Below, piece after piece: positions 17,902 through 27,114 of a stretch of 64,000 bases of DNA (within the stretch, counting starts at the first letter, position 1; each line of letters opens with the position of its first letter). Position numbers and translations under genes: made by a program. The notes below the pieces were generated by a model. The model saw nothing but the letters and a program-made list of their open reading frames with translations. It was not told the origin of the DNA and ran no database searches. Source of the stretch: Balneolaceae bacterium (GTDB taxonomy: Bacteria; Bacteroidota; Rhodothermia; Balneolales; Balneolaceae); NCBI GenBank assembly GCA_017640665.1, contig JAEPQE010000002.1, forward strand, positions 620,001 to 684,000. Reading direction: 5' to 3'.

Positions 17902-18308
17902 GCCTCAGATAAGATTAAAAGTGTATTTGTATCTCCAAAATGCATCAATTTGTCTAACAAGCCCTGGAGTTCTACTTGGTTTTTAAGAATTACTTTTAAA
18001 TGTAGGTTTTGATTTCCCGTTATCCTGTGAGCTTCTTTAATTTCAGGAAAATCTTTAATCCGTCTTAGTACATCTTTTAAAAGCCCGGGAAAAACTTTCA
18101 CTAAAATGAACGCCTCCAGTTCGTAGCCTAACTTTTTGCTATCAATTTGAATACTGTACTTTTTAATCGTACCGGAGTCTTCCATCTTCTGGACTCTTTC
18201 CCGAACAGATGATGGCGATAAACTTATTCTTCTTCCTAAATCCGCAAAAGACAATCTGGAATTTTCTTTTAGAACTTCCAGTAGCTTTAAGTCGAGAGCA
18301 TCTACCAT
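17898..18308 (-). CDS. Lrp/AsnC-family transcriptional regulator
   Basis: 136 residues from the ATG at 18308 (MVDALDLKLLEVLKENSR); the frame extends to 18347 but the family starts at this point. The N-terminal helix-turn-helix is SFADLGRRISLSPSSVRERVQKMEDSG and the C-terminal part is the RAM ligand domain (AFILVKVFPG, EAHRITGNQNLHLKV). Lrp/AsnC proteins bind amino acids and control amino acid genes. It is divergent from the aminotransferase-RidA-aminotransferase-GGT genes, with only about 130 bases between the starts, so it is the likely regulator of that operon. The ligand is unknown. Confidence 0.9.
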   Translation of the reverse strand: MVDALDLKLLEVLKENSRLSFADLGRRISLSPSSVRERVQKMEDSGTIKKYSIQIDSKKLGYELEAFILVKVFPGLLKDVLRRIKDFPEIKEAHRITGNQNLHLKVILKNQVELQGLLDKLMHFGDTNTLLILSEA

Positions 18309-18437
18309 CGAATCAATATTTATTTTAAAAAAAGCACCCTGAATCAATGGTTTTTTCTATCCAAAAACAATTAATCGATTTCAATGTCTGTTTGGCATCA
18401 TTTATTTTTGAGTAAACACTTTCGAAATCAATTAATC

Positions 18438-19649
18438 ATGAAACTGGATAAAAAATTTGAAGCCCTCAAAGCAGACAATGCTCCAGGACAGGAAGTCCGA
18501 AAAGATCTGGCAGATATTAACACTATAATGACAGGAGAAATGCTGGATGGAATTCCCGTTGATTTCTCTCATGGGGATGTGGATGCCTTCCCGCCTACGC
18601 CTGATTCTGATAACGTATGGAAAAAGGGTTTTGATAAAGGAGGTCAGCAGGCGTACACAGAGTATCGAGGAGCTCTTGAAATCCGAAACAGCCTTGCAGA
18701 ATATCTTGCTGAGTTTACCGGAAAACCAATCCTTGCAGACAATGAACTAATTATTACTCCGGGTACTCAGGGGGCATTATTCCTGGCGCTAGGCACAACA
18801 GTCACTAACGGGACAAAAGTTGCTGTGGTAGAACCTGATTATTTCGCTAACCGAAAACTGGTTACTTTTTTCGGAGGGGAAATTATACCAATTCAGTTGA
18901 ATTATTTAGGCAACACTTCTGAAAATGGCCTGGATCTTATCAGTCTTGAAAAAGCGTTTAAAGAGGATACAGAAGTGTTTGTACTCTCTAATCCTAACAA
19001 CCCTACTGGGTATGTATACTCAGAGAGTGAGATAACAAAAATCTCAGCTCTCGCGGCTGCTCATGATGTAACTATAATCGTAGATCAACTTTATTCCAGG
19101 ATGCTATATAGCGAAGAGGTTTACACCCACCTTTGTTCCTGTAACATTCTACCTGAAAATCTGCTTACTATCATGGGGCCTTCAAAAACTGAATCTCTAA
19201 GTGGTTTTCGTCTTGGAGTGGCTTTTGGTACGTCTGAATTAATTGACAGAATGGAGCGCCTTCAAGCAATTGTTTCACTTCGTGCAGCGGGTTATAATCA
19301 AGCTGTACTTAATACCTGGCTCCGGGAACCTTCCGGTTGGATGGAAGATCGAATTCGGCAACATGAGTTGATAAGAAATGAACTATTAAAAGTGTTTAGG
19401 ACTGCTCATATAGAAACTGCGACTCCTAAAGCAGGGAGTTATCTTTTTCCAAAACTTCCTCCATTGAAAGTTGATATACATACATTTGTACATTTGCTCC
19501 GATATCAGGCAAAGGTAACCGTTACCCCGGGGACTGAATTTGCTCCTGAATGTAATGACAGTATCAGACTTAACTTTTCTCAGGACTTTGAGGCGGCCAT
19601 TTCGGCTGCAAAACGAATCGTAAAAATGGTAGAGATATACAGAAAATGA
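18438..19649 (+). CDS. Class I/II PLP aminotransferase
   Basis: 403 residues from ATG 18438 (MKLDKKFEALKADNAPG); an ATG at 18384 in the same frame would add 18 residues with no family match and would run into the regulator promoter region. Fold-type I motifs are QAYTEYRGALEIR (substrate arm), SNPNNPTG, IIVDQLYSRML with the Asp that contacts PLP nitrogen, and GPSKTESLSGFRLG with the PLP lysine. The usual Tyr-x-x-Leu context is changed to DQLYS, suggesting unusual substrate choice. It overlaps the RidA gene by four bases (ATGA), so translation is coupled. It likely uses an amino acid or amine imported or released by the peptidase encoded downstream. Confidence 0.88.
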   Translation: MKLDKKFEALKADNAPGQEVRKDLADINTIMTGEMLDGIPVDFSHGDVDAFPPTPDSDNVWKKGFDKGGQQAYTEYRGALEIRNSLAEYLAEFTGKPILADNELIITPGTQGALFLALGTTVTNGTKVAVVEPDYFANRKLVTFFGGEIIPIQLNYLGNTSENGLDLISLEKAFKEDTEVFVLSNPNNPTGYVYSESEITKISALAAAHDVTIIVDQLYSRMLYSEEVYTHLCSCNILPENLLTIMGPSKTESLSGFRLGVAFGTSELIDRMERLQAIVSLRAAGYNQAVLNTWLREPSGWMEDRIRQHELIRNELLKVFRTAHIETATPKAGSYLFPKLPPLKVDIHTFVHLLRYQAKVTVTPGTEFAPECNDSIRLNFSQDFEAAISAAKRIVKMVEIYRK

Positions 19650-20083
19650 AAACTTCAAAAGAACAACCTGTTCCACAAGGAAAATATCTGCCTGCTGTCC
19701 GGCATTCAGACCTCGTATATACTTCGGGAATGACACCCCGCAAAGCAGGCAAGCTACTTTATTCAGGTAAAATCAAATCCAAAGATCCAATCGAATTCTA
19801 TAAAGATGCTATAGAGTTGGCAACATCAAATGCCTTATTTGCTGCACAAACCTGCCTGAATGAGAACGAGAAAATATCTTCTATCCTCAAACTTGAAGTT
19901 TTTCTGAATACAGAAGAGAACTTCACTGCTCATTCCAAAATCGCCGATTTCTCATCAGATTTTTTAACAAAAAAACTTGGTGCTGATTGTATTGGAAGTC
20001 GCGCTGCCATTGGCGTTTCATCTTTACCTTCCAATGCCCCGGTAGAAATAACCCTGATCGCGAAAGCTGTTAATTCTAAATGA
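19646..20083 (+). CDS. RidA (YjgF/YER057c/UK114) family protein
   Basis: 145 residues, a normal RidA length. The N-terminal strand reads LVYTSGMTPRKAGK, and the active-site arginine lies in SRAAIGVSSLPSNAPVEI. RidA proteins hydrolyse reactive enamines and imines, such as 2-aminoacrylate, that PLP enzymes release. The ATG overlaps the stop of the aminotransferase (ATGA at 19646-19649). Being sandwiched between two aminotransferase genes suggests that it removes imine by-products of this pathway or catalyses a dedicated deaminase step. Whether the Arg-dependent deaminase activity is intact needs a test. Confidence 0.9.
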   Translation: MKTSKEQPVPQGKYLPAVRHSDLVYTSGMTPRKAGKLLYSGKIKSKDPIEFYKDAIELATSNALFAAQTCLNENEKISSILKLEVFLNTEENFTAHSKIADFSSDFLTKKLGADCIGSRAAIGVSSLPSNAPVEITLIAKAVNSK

Positions 20084-20248
20084 GCCATAATGTAATGTTT
20101 CATAAGCTAATCCCTGCACTTACTAAAAGTATTTTTCTGTACCTGGATTGAAAATAGCTCTATCAAACTCTGAGGTTAGATTTCATCTTTTTTTATTGTA
20201 AAATAGACTGAGCAGAATCTTGATCACCCTCAACATATTTTCTTATAA

Positions 20249-21520
20249 ATGGGCTACTCAATATTAAATCCTGGAATATCAGGTTTAAAGTCCTCGGCCA
20301 CTTTAGCAATAAATGAAAAGTGTGCTCAACTGGAAATGGATGGCAGAAAAGTTTACCGTCTTGGGTTTGGGCAATCCCCTTTCCCTGTGCCAGATTTAAT
20401 TATTGAAGGTCTGAAAGAACACGCTCATGTAAAAAACTACCTGCCCGTGCGTGGTTTACCACAACTTAGAGAGGCTATCAGTAGGCATTATTCCGCTAAA
20501 TATAATCTCCAGATTGATGCGGCTAATATACTGATTGGTCCTGGATCTAAAGAGCTGCTTTTCATTTTACAAAGCGTTCTTAGTGGATCTTTAATCTTAC
20601 CTTCTCCAAGCTGGGTTTCTTATGCTCCACAGGCACAGATTATTTCAAAATCTACCGTTTGGGTTGAAACCTTTTTTGAAAATAAGTGGGTACTTGATCC
20701 TGATGATCTTGACCGTGCATTATCTGCTAATTCTTTTGAACAGCCTTTACTCTTACTTAATTACCCCAATAATCCTACCGGTACAACCATCCCCGAAGAC
20801 TTACTAATCAGACTTTCGGAAGTAGCTCGTAAACATGGTGTATTGATTCTAAGTGATGAGATATACGGAGAGTTATCTTTTTCAGGGCAACACCAGTCTA
20901 TCGCACAGTATTACCCCGAAGGAACTATTATAAGTACAGGAATAAGCAAATGGCTGGGAGCAGGTGGGTGGAGACTCGGTCTGTTCATTGTCCCCTCCGA
21001 ATTGAATTTGGTAGCAGATAGTATGGCAAAAATGGCTAGTGAAACCTTTACCTCTGCAAGTGCCCCAATCCAGTATGCTGCCGTAAATGCTTACTCACAG
21101 TTTTGCCATTTGAGTGGTTATATCGAAAATTCAATTTCTATTCTGAAACTTATTGGTGATTACACCTTTCACAGGTTAAAAGACATGGGATTGAGGGTGG
21201 TACAGGCTGAAGGTGGGTTCTATGTATTCCCGGATTTCGTAAACTTTTCCGAAATGTTGGCTAAAAAAGACATCTTCACTAGCGAAGAGTTGTGTTCAAA
21301 TTTACTCAGTGAAACAGGAGTAGCTTTGTTACCGGGATCCGACTTTGGAAGGCATCAAAATGAACTTACAACAAGGCTTTCTTTTGTAGACTTTGACGGT
21401 GAGAAGGCATTAACTCTGTATAAAGAACATCAGGGGAAAAACCAGGAGCCCGAAATATCACTATTGGCTCCCAACATCATCGAAGCAATGGATAAAATTC
21501 AAGAATGGTTGAGCTTATGA
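20249..21520 (+). CDS. Class I/II PLP aminotransferase (second)
   Basis: 423 residues. Motifs are YLPVRGLPQLREAIS, LNYPNNPTGTTIPEDLL, ILSDEIYGELSFSG with the Asp-Tyr pair, and STGISKWLGAGGWRLG with the PLP lysine. This is closer to typical aspartate/aromatic-type class I enzymes than the first copy. A gap of 165 bases separates it from RidA, containing no visible terminator. Its stop overlaps the start of the gamma-glutamyltransferase gene (ATGA, 21517-21520). A role in breakdown or making of a specific amino acid is likely, but the substrate cannot be read out. Confidence 0.88.
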   Translation: MGYSILNPGISGLKSSATLAINEKCAQLEMDGRKVYRLGFGQSPFPVPDLIIEGLKEHAHVKNYLPVRGLPQLREAISRHYSAKYNLQIDAANILIGPGSKELLFILQSVLSGSLILPSPSWVSYAPQAQIISKSTVWVETFFENKWVLDPDDLDRALSANSFEQPLLLLNYPNNPTGTTIPEDLLIRLSEVARKHGVLILSDEIYGELSFSGQHQSIAQYYPEGTIISTGISKWLGAGGWRLGLFIVPSELNLVADSMAKMASETFTSASAPIQYAAVNAYSQFCHLSGYIENSISILKLIGDYTFHRLKDMGLRVVQAEGGFYVFPDFVNFSEMLAKKDIFTSEELCSNLLSETGVALLPGSDFGRHQNELTTRLSFVDFDGEKALTLYKEHQGKNQEPEISLLAPNIIEAMDKIQEWLSL

Positions 21521-23103
21521 AATCACATTTATACTGGATTGTTATTGTTTACCTGGGTTGTGCTAACATCAATGATCAGAATAAACACCTTGGAGCTGTA
21601 AGCACTGCTACTCCGGAAGCCACATCTGTAGGAATTGATATTCTCCAAAATGGGGGCAATGCCATTGATGCAGCGGTAGCTATTTCCTTTGTTCTCGCTG
21701 TTACTGAACCTGCCATGTCAGGTCTTGGAGGCGGGACACAACTTTTGGTAGATATGCCAGAACGAAGCCCTTTTATGATTAATGGAAGTACTCGCTCCCC
21801 TGCAAATACTCCTGAATTTATGGAGTCAAATTCGCTTGAGTATCACCAACGTTCTACCATTCCTTCAATGGTAAAAACACTTTATTACAGTTGGGAAAAA
21901 TACGGAAGTGGAAACTATACATGGGAAGAGTTATTAGAACCCGCAATTGAAATAGCTAATAAAGGTTTTAAGGTAGGTGAATTCAGGGCAAAGGTATATA
22001 ACAGGTATGGAGAACGGTTGACCGAAAGCCCATTTAATTCTCATTTTGTTTTGACTGAGCAAGGAGCAGTACCTGAAGAAAAGGATGTGATTAAGCAAGA
22101 AACACTTGCAAAGACTATTCAAAAACTAGCAATAGGAGGCTCTAAAGAATTTTATTCGGGAGGGATAGCACAGGAAATTGCAAGAGATATGGAAAAAAAC
22201 GGGGGCTGGATAACTTATGAAGATTTGGCTCAATTTCCGGACCCTAATGAAATAACTGCACTAAAAACTACTTTCCGGGGATATGATGTATACACTTCTG
22301 CTCCTCCCTGTGGTGGATGGGTATTGCTTGTTGCTCTCAATCTACTTGAAGATAACGAGAACGAAAATATAAAAGCAGTTATCGAATCTCTTTACTCTGC
22401 TCATAACGATCGTCTCCTAAACCCAGTGCTTGATGTTGAAAATTTCGATTCAATAATCTCAAAAAAATTATCAGAAGCCTATACAGATTCTGTTCCTCAG
22501 TTATCTGATGCAGATAATTTCAGAGATAGTGGCGAAACTACTCACTTTTCTGTTGTTGATGGGAATGGGATTAGTGTTTCAGTTACTGCAAGTATTAATG
22601 CCTATTTTGGAGCAAGAGCAGCTTCAGAGAAACTTGGGTTTCTCTACAACACTTACATGGATGATTTTGTTTTTGGTGAAGAGCATCACCCTTGGTTAAT
22701 CGGTCCTGATAAAATGGCTTTTTCCTCCATGACTCCCACGATTGTGAAAAAGAATGGAGAACCTGTTTTAGTTCTAGGAAGCCCGGGAAGTGCAAGGATA
22801 ATCTCATCTTTGACACAGGTTATTAATAACTGGACGAAATCTCAGGATATAGTCGAGGCTATTAATCAACCCCGAATCCACGTAAACAGGGACAGAGTAT
22901 ATTTTGAGAGCTCTACAGATTCAACAAACTACTCAAACCTTATACAGGATTTAGGCCTCAGAATTGGCACTTACAGAAAAGACCTTGAGGTAAATAGTCT
23001 GAACGCTTATTTCGGTGGAGTTCATGCAATAGCGAAAGAAAATGGTATATGGATAGCTCATTCAGATCCACGAAGAGATGGCACTGCAGAGTCTATTGAA
23101 TAA
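21517..23103 (+). CDS. Gamma-glutamyltransferase, lipoprotein
   Basis: 528 residues from the ATG at 21517 that overlaps the previous stop; an ATG at 21505 lies inside the upstream gene. MKSHLYWIVIVYLGC is a lipoprotein signal. The Ntn-hydrolase fold begins with GAVSTATPEATSVGIDILQNGGNAIDA (split here as a family block) and MSGLGGG; the autoprocessing Thr is in ETTHFSVVDGNG. SSMTPTIV and GSPGSARI complete the gamma-glutamyl site. The arginine region reads NGSTRSPANT, unlike the usual RETAP, so gamma-glutamyl binding may be altered. The enzyme acts outside the inner membrane, releasing amino acids from gamma-glutamyl compounds for the aminotransferases encoded upstream. Confidence 0.88.
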   Translation: MKSHLYWIVIVYLGCANINDQNKHLGAVSTATPEATSVGIDILQNGGNAIDAAVAISFVLAVTEPAMSGLGGGTQLLVDMPERSPFMINGSTRSPANTPEFMESNSLEYHQRSTIPSMVKTLYYSWEKYGSGNYTWEELLEPAIEIANKGFKVGEFRAKVYNRYGERLTESPFNSHFVLTEQGAVPEEKDVIKQETLAKTIQKLAIGGSKEFYSGGIAQEIARDMEKNGGWITYEDLAQFPDPNEITALKTTFRGYDVYTSAPPCGGWVLLVALNLLEDNENENIKAVIESLYSAHNDRLLNPVLDVENFDSIISKKLSEAYTDSVPQLSDADNFRDSGETTHFSVVDGNGISVSVTASINAYFGARAASEKLGFLYNTYMDDFVFGEEHHPWLIGPDKMAFSSMTPTIVKKNGEPVLVLGSPGSARIISSLTQVINNWTKSQDIVEAINQPRIHVNRDRVYFESSTDSTNYSNLIQDLGLRIGTYRKDLEVNSLNAYFGGVHAIAKENGIWIAHSDPRRDGTAESIE

Positions 23104-23113
23104 CAACAGTTTT

Positions 23114-23863
23114 TTAACGCAACGCATCTTCCAATTCCAAGGAAGCATCACTTCCTTCATCCCTGTATTTCACAATAATCGGGCATGCCATGCTTAAACC
23201 TTCCGATTGAGCCCATTCACTTCTCATAGGTCGGGTGCCTGGAATTACAACTGCTCCCTCCGGTATTTCATCTCCACGTTTTCTGATTTCTTCCTTCACA
23301 GCATCATATACCGGAATGGATTTAGATAAGGTGACCCCGGGAGCAATTACCGCTCTTTTTCGAACTAAAATTCCTTCTACAATTACCGCTCCGGCACCAA
23401 TAAAACAATCGTCTTCAATAATAACAGGACTCATTCCCACCGGCTCCAATACACCACCAATTTGAACCCCTGCAGACAAATGTACATTCTTACCAATCTG
23501 AGCACAGGAGCCGACCAAAGCGTGACTATCTACCATGGAACCAGAATCCACATAAGCCCCAACATTAATATACGCCGGGGGCATAATGATCACTCCACTT
23601 GCGACATAAGCTCCACGACGAACCGATGATCCACCCGGTACTAAGCGTACTCCGTCTTCTGGATCAAAGTATCTAGGAGGCATATTATGTTTGTCTACAA
23701 AGCCCTCATAAATACCTTCGTAAGAAGTATTTTCTCCATTTTTGAACGCTTCCAGAATGGCTTTCTTTACTTCGGTATTGACTTCCCAGTTACCGTCTGT
23801 AGTAGGATTAGCAGCTCTTACTTCTCCTTCTTCAAGTTGGTCTAATATTTCTTCGTATGCCAT
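23114..23863 (-). CDS. dapD: Tetrahydrodipicolinate N-succinyltransferase DapD
   Basis: 249 residues. The left-handed beta-helix is built of hexapeptide repeats through GVRLVPGGSSVRRGAYVASG, INVGAYVDSGSMVDSHALVG and AGVQIGGVLEPVG, the last being a DapD/acyltransferase signature. It succinylates (or acetylates) tetrahydrodipicolinate on the way to meso-diaminopimelate and lysine. It is the last of four minus-strand genes lysC-dapB-dapA-dapD. A 57-base gap from dapA holds a 26-base palindrome. Succinyl versus acetyl specificity is not visible. Confidence 0.92.
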   Translation of the reverse strand: MAYEEILDQLEEGEVRAANPTTDGNWEVNTEVKKAILEAFKNGENTSYEGIYEGFVDKHNMPPRYFDPEDGVRLVPGGSSVRRGAYVASGVIIMPPAYINVGAYVDSGSMVDSHALVGSCAQIGKNVHLSAGVQIGGVLEPVGMSPVIIEDDCFIGAGAVIVEGILVRKRAVIAPGVTLSKSIPVYDAVKEEIRKRGDEIPEGAVVIPGTRPMRSEWAQSEGLSMACPIIVKYRDEGSDASLELEDALR

Positions 23864-23885
23864 ATTTTTTGAGTTACTTAGTTAC

Positions 23886-23911
23886 AAAGTAACAGAGCGC
23901 TCTGTCACTTT
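23886..23911. repeat. 26-base palindrome between dapA and dapD
   Basis: AAAGTAACAGAGC at 23886-23898 faces GCTCTGTCACTTT at 23899-23911, with one mismatch and no loop. Read as RNA this is a stem with little loop, so it may be a dimeric-protein operator or a dispersed repeat, rather than an intrinsic terminator. It could lower dapD expression relative to dapA. Confidence 0.45.
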
Positions 23912-23920
23912 GTTTCTTTG

Positions 23921-24811
23921 CTACTTTGTCTCCTGCTCGAACCATTCATTAATTTTCTTATCCGCTTCCAGGAGCGCTTCTTCTGTTTCGGGTTTCAAAT
24001 CATTTGCTGAAAGCGGAAGTCTAACCTGATCGTTGGCAATCCAGCCTTTATGTTGCATCAAAGTTTTAACAGGTATCGGACTAGGTGCATCAAAAAGCAG
24101 ATCCGCACAAGCTACCCAATCTTTGAAAGTCAGTTCAGGTTTTCCTTCTAGAAATAGAGAAAGCTGTTTGTGTGTCTTCTTTGGCCATGCGTTGGAAGCA
24201 ACTGATACTAATCCAACCGCTCCTTCTTCCACGAATTCTTTAATCAGGTTATCATCTCCGCAATACACCGGTGATTTTGGCGATGCTTTAATAAACTCCC
24301 GAAGCTTTTCAATACTACCACTGGCCTCTTTAAGCCCCATATAATTTGGGAACGTTTTAGAAAGCGTAGCCGGCACCTCAGGATGCATATGAATCCCCGT
24401 TCTTGATGGTACATTGTAAACCATGCAAGGTGTTTTAGTTTCCTTCATCAAGGTGCTGAACCAAGCTAACTGACCTTCTTTACCGGGTTTGGCATAAATG
24501 GGATTAACCAATAGGAAAGCATCTACCCCGACTTCATCACAGTATTTCATAAAATCAATCTGACCATTGATATGAAACCCTCCTAAACCAGCCATTAAAG
24601 GAACTTCTAGTTTCAGAAGTTTCGCAAACTTCACGATTTCCCGCTTTTCCTCGTCCAGAAGGTTTAAGCCTTCACCTGTACTACCGAGTACGAGAATCCC
24701 GTTTCCTGCCTCTTCCTGTTTACGTAAAATAAACTCGAAGCTATTATAATCTACCCCACCATCTTTTTTAAGAGGGGTGACTATCGCGGTCCATAGTGGA
24801 TGTTTAATCAT
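23921..24811 (-). CDS. dapA: 4-hydroxy-tetrahydrodipicolinate synthase DapA
   Basis: 296 residues, the usual length. It condenses pyruvate with aspartate semialdehyde. The barrel shows WTAIVTPLKKDGGVDY, LGSTGEGLNLLDEEK (substrate carboxylate loop), YNVPSRTGIHMHP with the conserved Tyr, and MGLKEASGSIEKL with the Schiff-base lysine. The GTTGE motif reads GSTGE. Its start lies 3 bases after the dapB stop, so the two are probably translated in concert. Confidence 0.95.
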   Translation of the reverse strand: MIKHPLWTAIVTPLKKDGGVDYNSFEFILRKQEEAGNGILVLGSTGEGLNLLDEEKREIVKFAKLLKLEVPLMAGLGGFHINGQIDFMKYCDEVGVDAFLLVNPIYAKPGKEGQLAWFSTLMKETKTPCMVYNVPSRTGIHMHPEVPATLSKTFPNYMGLKEASGSIEKLREFIKASPKSPVYCGDDNLIKEFVEEGAVGLVSVASNAWPKKTHKQLSLFLEGKPELTFKDWVACADLLFDAPSPIPVKTLMQHKGWIANDQVRLPLSANDLKPETEEALLEADKKINEWFEQETK

Positions 24812-24814
24812 TCG

Positions 24815-25489
24815 TTAAGATTCCTTCATGACTAGATCAAATAACTCTCCAAAAGTATGAACTCCATCGCTTAAAGTCAGATTATTAACCAACTGTTCTG
24901 CAGTCCAGATAGCTCCTTCGGCGAATATAGAACGATCAAGTGCTTCATGTTTTAATGCAATTTCCTCCCTACTTGTTGAAAGCCTGAGCTCATGTACTCC
25001 ATTTACATCTCCTTCCCGTATGGATGTAATCTCAACATCTTTGTCTAGCCACTCTTTCCATGAAAGTGCGGTGCCACTGGGAGCATCTTTTTTGTGGATA
25101 TGATGAATCTCCTGAATCTCAAAGTTCGGATTCTCTAGAATCTTAGAGCCTTCTGAAATCTTTTTAATTGAGTGACGGATGATATTCATTCCCAGACTAA
25201 AATTAGTTGCCAACACCCATTTGGTTTTAGCTGCTTTCACCAGGTCATCCAAATCCTGAGGCCATTCGAATCCTGTGCTTCCCCAGGCAGCAGGAATTCT
25301 TGATTTGAGCACTAAATCCAGGATATCTGAAACTGCCTCTCCCGGAACAAAAATAATCACAGCATCCGATTCTTTTAACTTTTCGATCGTTGGCAGGGTA
25401 CTTTCATCAAAAGCATATAGCGATCTATCACCCAATAGCTCAACTACTTTGCTACCCGTTTTTCCTGTTCCAATTACTGAAATTTTCAT
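24815..25489 (-). CDS. dapB: 4-hydroxy-tetrahydrodipicolinate reductase DapB
   Basis: 224 residues, slightly shorter than the usual 240-270. MKISVIGTGKTGSKVVELL is the nucleotide-binding loop, ATNFSLGMNI and EIHHIHKKDAPSGTAL are the DapB catalytic signature with the catalytic His and Lys. The N-terminal domain is shortened after the Rossmann loop, as is common in Bacteroidota. It is 159 bases downstream of lysC; that gap contains a dispersed repeat (25523-25608). It reduces tetrahydrodipicolinate precursor with NAD(P)H. Confidence 0.93.
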   Translation of the reverse strand: MKISVIGTGKTGSKVVELLGDRSLYAFDESTLPTIEKLKESDAVIIFVPGEAVSDILDLVLKSRIPAAWGSTGFEWPQDLDDLVKAAKTKWVLATNFSLGMNIIRHSIKKISEGSKILENPNFEIQEIHHIHKKDAPSGTALSWKEWLDKDVEITSIREGDVNGVHELRLSTSREEIALKHEALDRSIFAEGAIWTAEQLVNNLTLSDGVHTFGELFDLVMKES

Positions 25490-25522
25490 TGCGATTTTTG
25501 GATCTTTAATTCTGAATTAAGT

Positions 25523-25608
25523 TGTCATTTCTAAGGAGTTTGACGACTGAGAAATCTAACGAGGTCGTTCATACATCTTGCAGATTTCTTGCATGAGCTC
25601 GAAATGGT
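25523..25608. repeat. Dispersed palindromic repeat in the lysC-dapB gap
   Basis: TTGTCATTTC at the left end faces GAAATGGTAA at the right end; inside, GAGAAATCT and AGATTTCT also pair. This is the pattern of a GTCATTTCGA-type Bacteroidota repeat, about 85 bases long. In the mRNA it would form a branched hairpin between lysC and dapB. Confidence 0.5.
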
Positions 25609-25648
25609 AAAGAGGAAAAATTCAGAATCCATAATTTACAATTTCTTC

Positions 25649-26974
25649 TTACTCAATAAACTTCCTATGAATCAACTTCACAATTTCTTCTCCGGTTCCT
25701 TCTTTTACCAGAAAACATACATTATTAGGAGAAGCGCCATGACAGACCAACCTAATGTTATGATTTTCCAGAAGCCCAAATAATGTACCGCTAATTCCTG
25801 AAGTTGCATCCATTTTATTCCCTATCAAAGCAACCAGTGAAAGGTTTTTTTCAACATCCACCTCGCAAAAGGTTCTGAGTTCATCGAGAATATCTTCTGT
25901 GAGCTCTACTTTATTTGAAGCTTTATGAGCAGTGTCTAGAGTAAGGGATACACTTACCTCGCTGGTAGTAACCAAATCCACTGAAATTTTATGTTCGGCT
26001 AACAGACCGAATAATTTTGCCAAAAATCCATGTTGGTGAAGCATCTCCAGACTTTTTACGGTTAGAAGAGTTTGGTCTTTTCTGAGGGATATTGCCCGAA
26101 CTACAGGTTCTTTGCTAGCCGTATTAACAATCAACGTACCTGGAAGTTCAGGTTGTTTACTGGATGCCACTCTGACCTTCACTCCTCCTCGAATTGCCGG
26201 TTTAAGTGTCGCAGGATGGAGTACTTTTCCTCCGAAAACAGATAACTCAGCTGCTTCATCAAAGGTTATCTCAGATATGGGCTGGGCTTCAGCTACAATT
26301 CTGGGATCAGTGGAATAAACACCGGCTACATCCGTCCAAATCTCTAATAAATCAGCATTCACTGCTTCAGCAAATAAAGCAGCAGAATAATCACTTCCTC
26401 CTCGTCCAAGTGTGGTTGTGTTCCCAAATTCATCCCTTCCAATAAAACCCTGTGTTAAATATCTTTTTTCAGGGTCTATTTTTTCTTCAACGTATTTTTT
26501 GATCAGAGTAACGTTTGGGACTGCATTTCCAAAGGTTGAATCAGTTTTAAGTACATCTCTGGCATCTAGCCATTCGACATCTATACCTTGCTCTTTTAAG
26601 ACTCCTGCAAAGATTCTGGTGGACATCAACTCACCGAACGCATACAACGTATCCTTCCATTTTTTATCTCTTCCCGGAAGTTCAAGATGATTTCTTAGAT
26701 GAGATAGTAGAATCCGAAAAGAACTCTCCGGTTTCTCTTTTTCTTTACACTGGTCAATAATAGCGAGATGCCTGTTTTCAATATTCAGAAGTATTGCTTC
26801 ACGGGAAGTAGAATCCAGATAAGGATCTTCGAGCGATACAAGATCGTTTGTTGTACCAGAGGTTGCGCTTATCACAACCAAGCTTCGATCCGAATTTTCT
26901 GCAACGATAGATGCACTATGGTGCATGGCTTCGAAGGTTCCAACACTGGTTCCTCCGAACTTAGAGACAATCAT
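25649..26974 (-). CDS. lysC: Aspartate kinase
   Basis: 441 residues from the ATG at 26974 (MIVSKFGGTSVG); the frame extends 15 codons further but the family starts here. Motifs are KFGGTSVGT, the nucleotide region LGRGGSDYSAA, and TDVAGVYSTDPR. Two ACT-type regulatory segments follow (TLLTVKSLEMLHQHGFLAKLF and LVALIGNKMDATSGISGTLF), so feedback control by lysine or threonine is likely. It is monofunctional, not fused to homoserine dehydrogenase. As first gene of lysC-dapB-dapA-dapD it feeds diaminopimelate and lysine, and supplies the phosphohomoserine branch. No lysine riboswitch or leader peptide was seen in its upstream 140 bases. Confidence 0.93.
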   Translation of the reverse strand: MIVSKFGGTSVGTFEAMHHSASIVAENSDRSLVVISATSGTTNDLVSLEDPYLDSTSREAILLNIENRHLAIIDQCKEKEKPESSFRILLSHLRNHLELPGRDKKWKDTLYAFGELMSTRIFAGVLKEQGIDVEWLDARDVLKTDSTFGNAVPNVTLIKKYVEEKIDPEKRYLTQGFIGRDEFGNTTTLGRGGSDYSAALFAEAVNADLLEIWTDVAGVYSTDPRIVAEAQPISEITFDEAAELSVFGGKVLHPATLKPAIRGGVKVRVASSKQPELPGTLIVNTASKEPVVRAISLRKDQTLLTVKSLEMLHQHGFLAKLFGLLAEHKISVDLVTTSEVSVSLTLDTAHKASNKVELTEDILDELRTFCEVDVEKNLSLVALIGNKMDATSGISGTLFGLLENHNIRLVCHGASPNNVCFLVKEGTGEEIVKLIHRKFIE

Positions 26975-27059
26975 AATTTTAAATTGAGTAGTGAGTGAAT
27001 TCTTAAAATAATGACTCAAGTGCTAAAAGCATGAAGAAATAATTTTGAATCGAGTATTC

Positions 27060-27083
27060 CGAAGGCCTTAAGACCTTCGCTTG
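27060..27083. repeat. REP-like palindrome, left flank of the RAYT gene
   Basis: A 24-base element that folds as CGAAGG...CCTTCG, ending in CTTG. Its inverted copy lies at 27527-27550 with 23 of 24 positions identical. Such hairpins are the targets and partners of REP-associated tyrosine transposases. Confidence 0.75.
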
Positions 27084-27114
27084 ATAATAAGGTTTTGATT
27101 AAGTTCATTTCTTA

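Noticed and set aside
18384-18437. The upstream ATG of the first aminotransferase
   Set aside because: It would add 18 residues without family match and put the start in the short divergent control region of the Lrp regulator.
26975-27114. A possible lysine riboswitch upstream of lysC
   Set aside because: The region is too short and lacks the multi-stem layout; it holds only the REP-like hairpin and AT-rich sequence.
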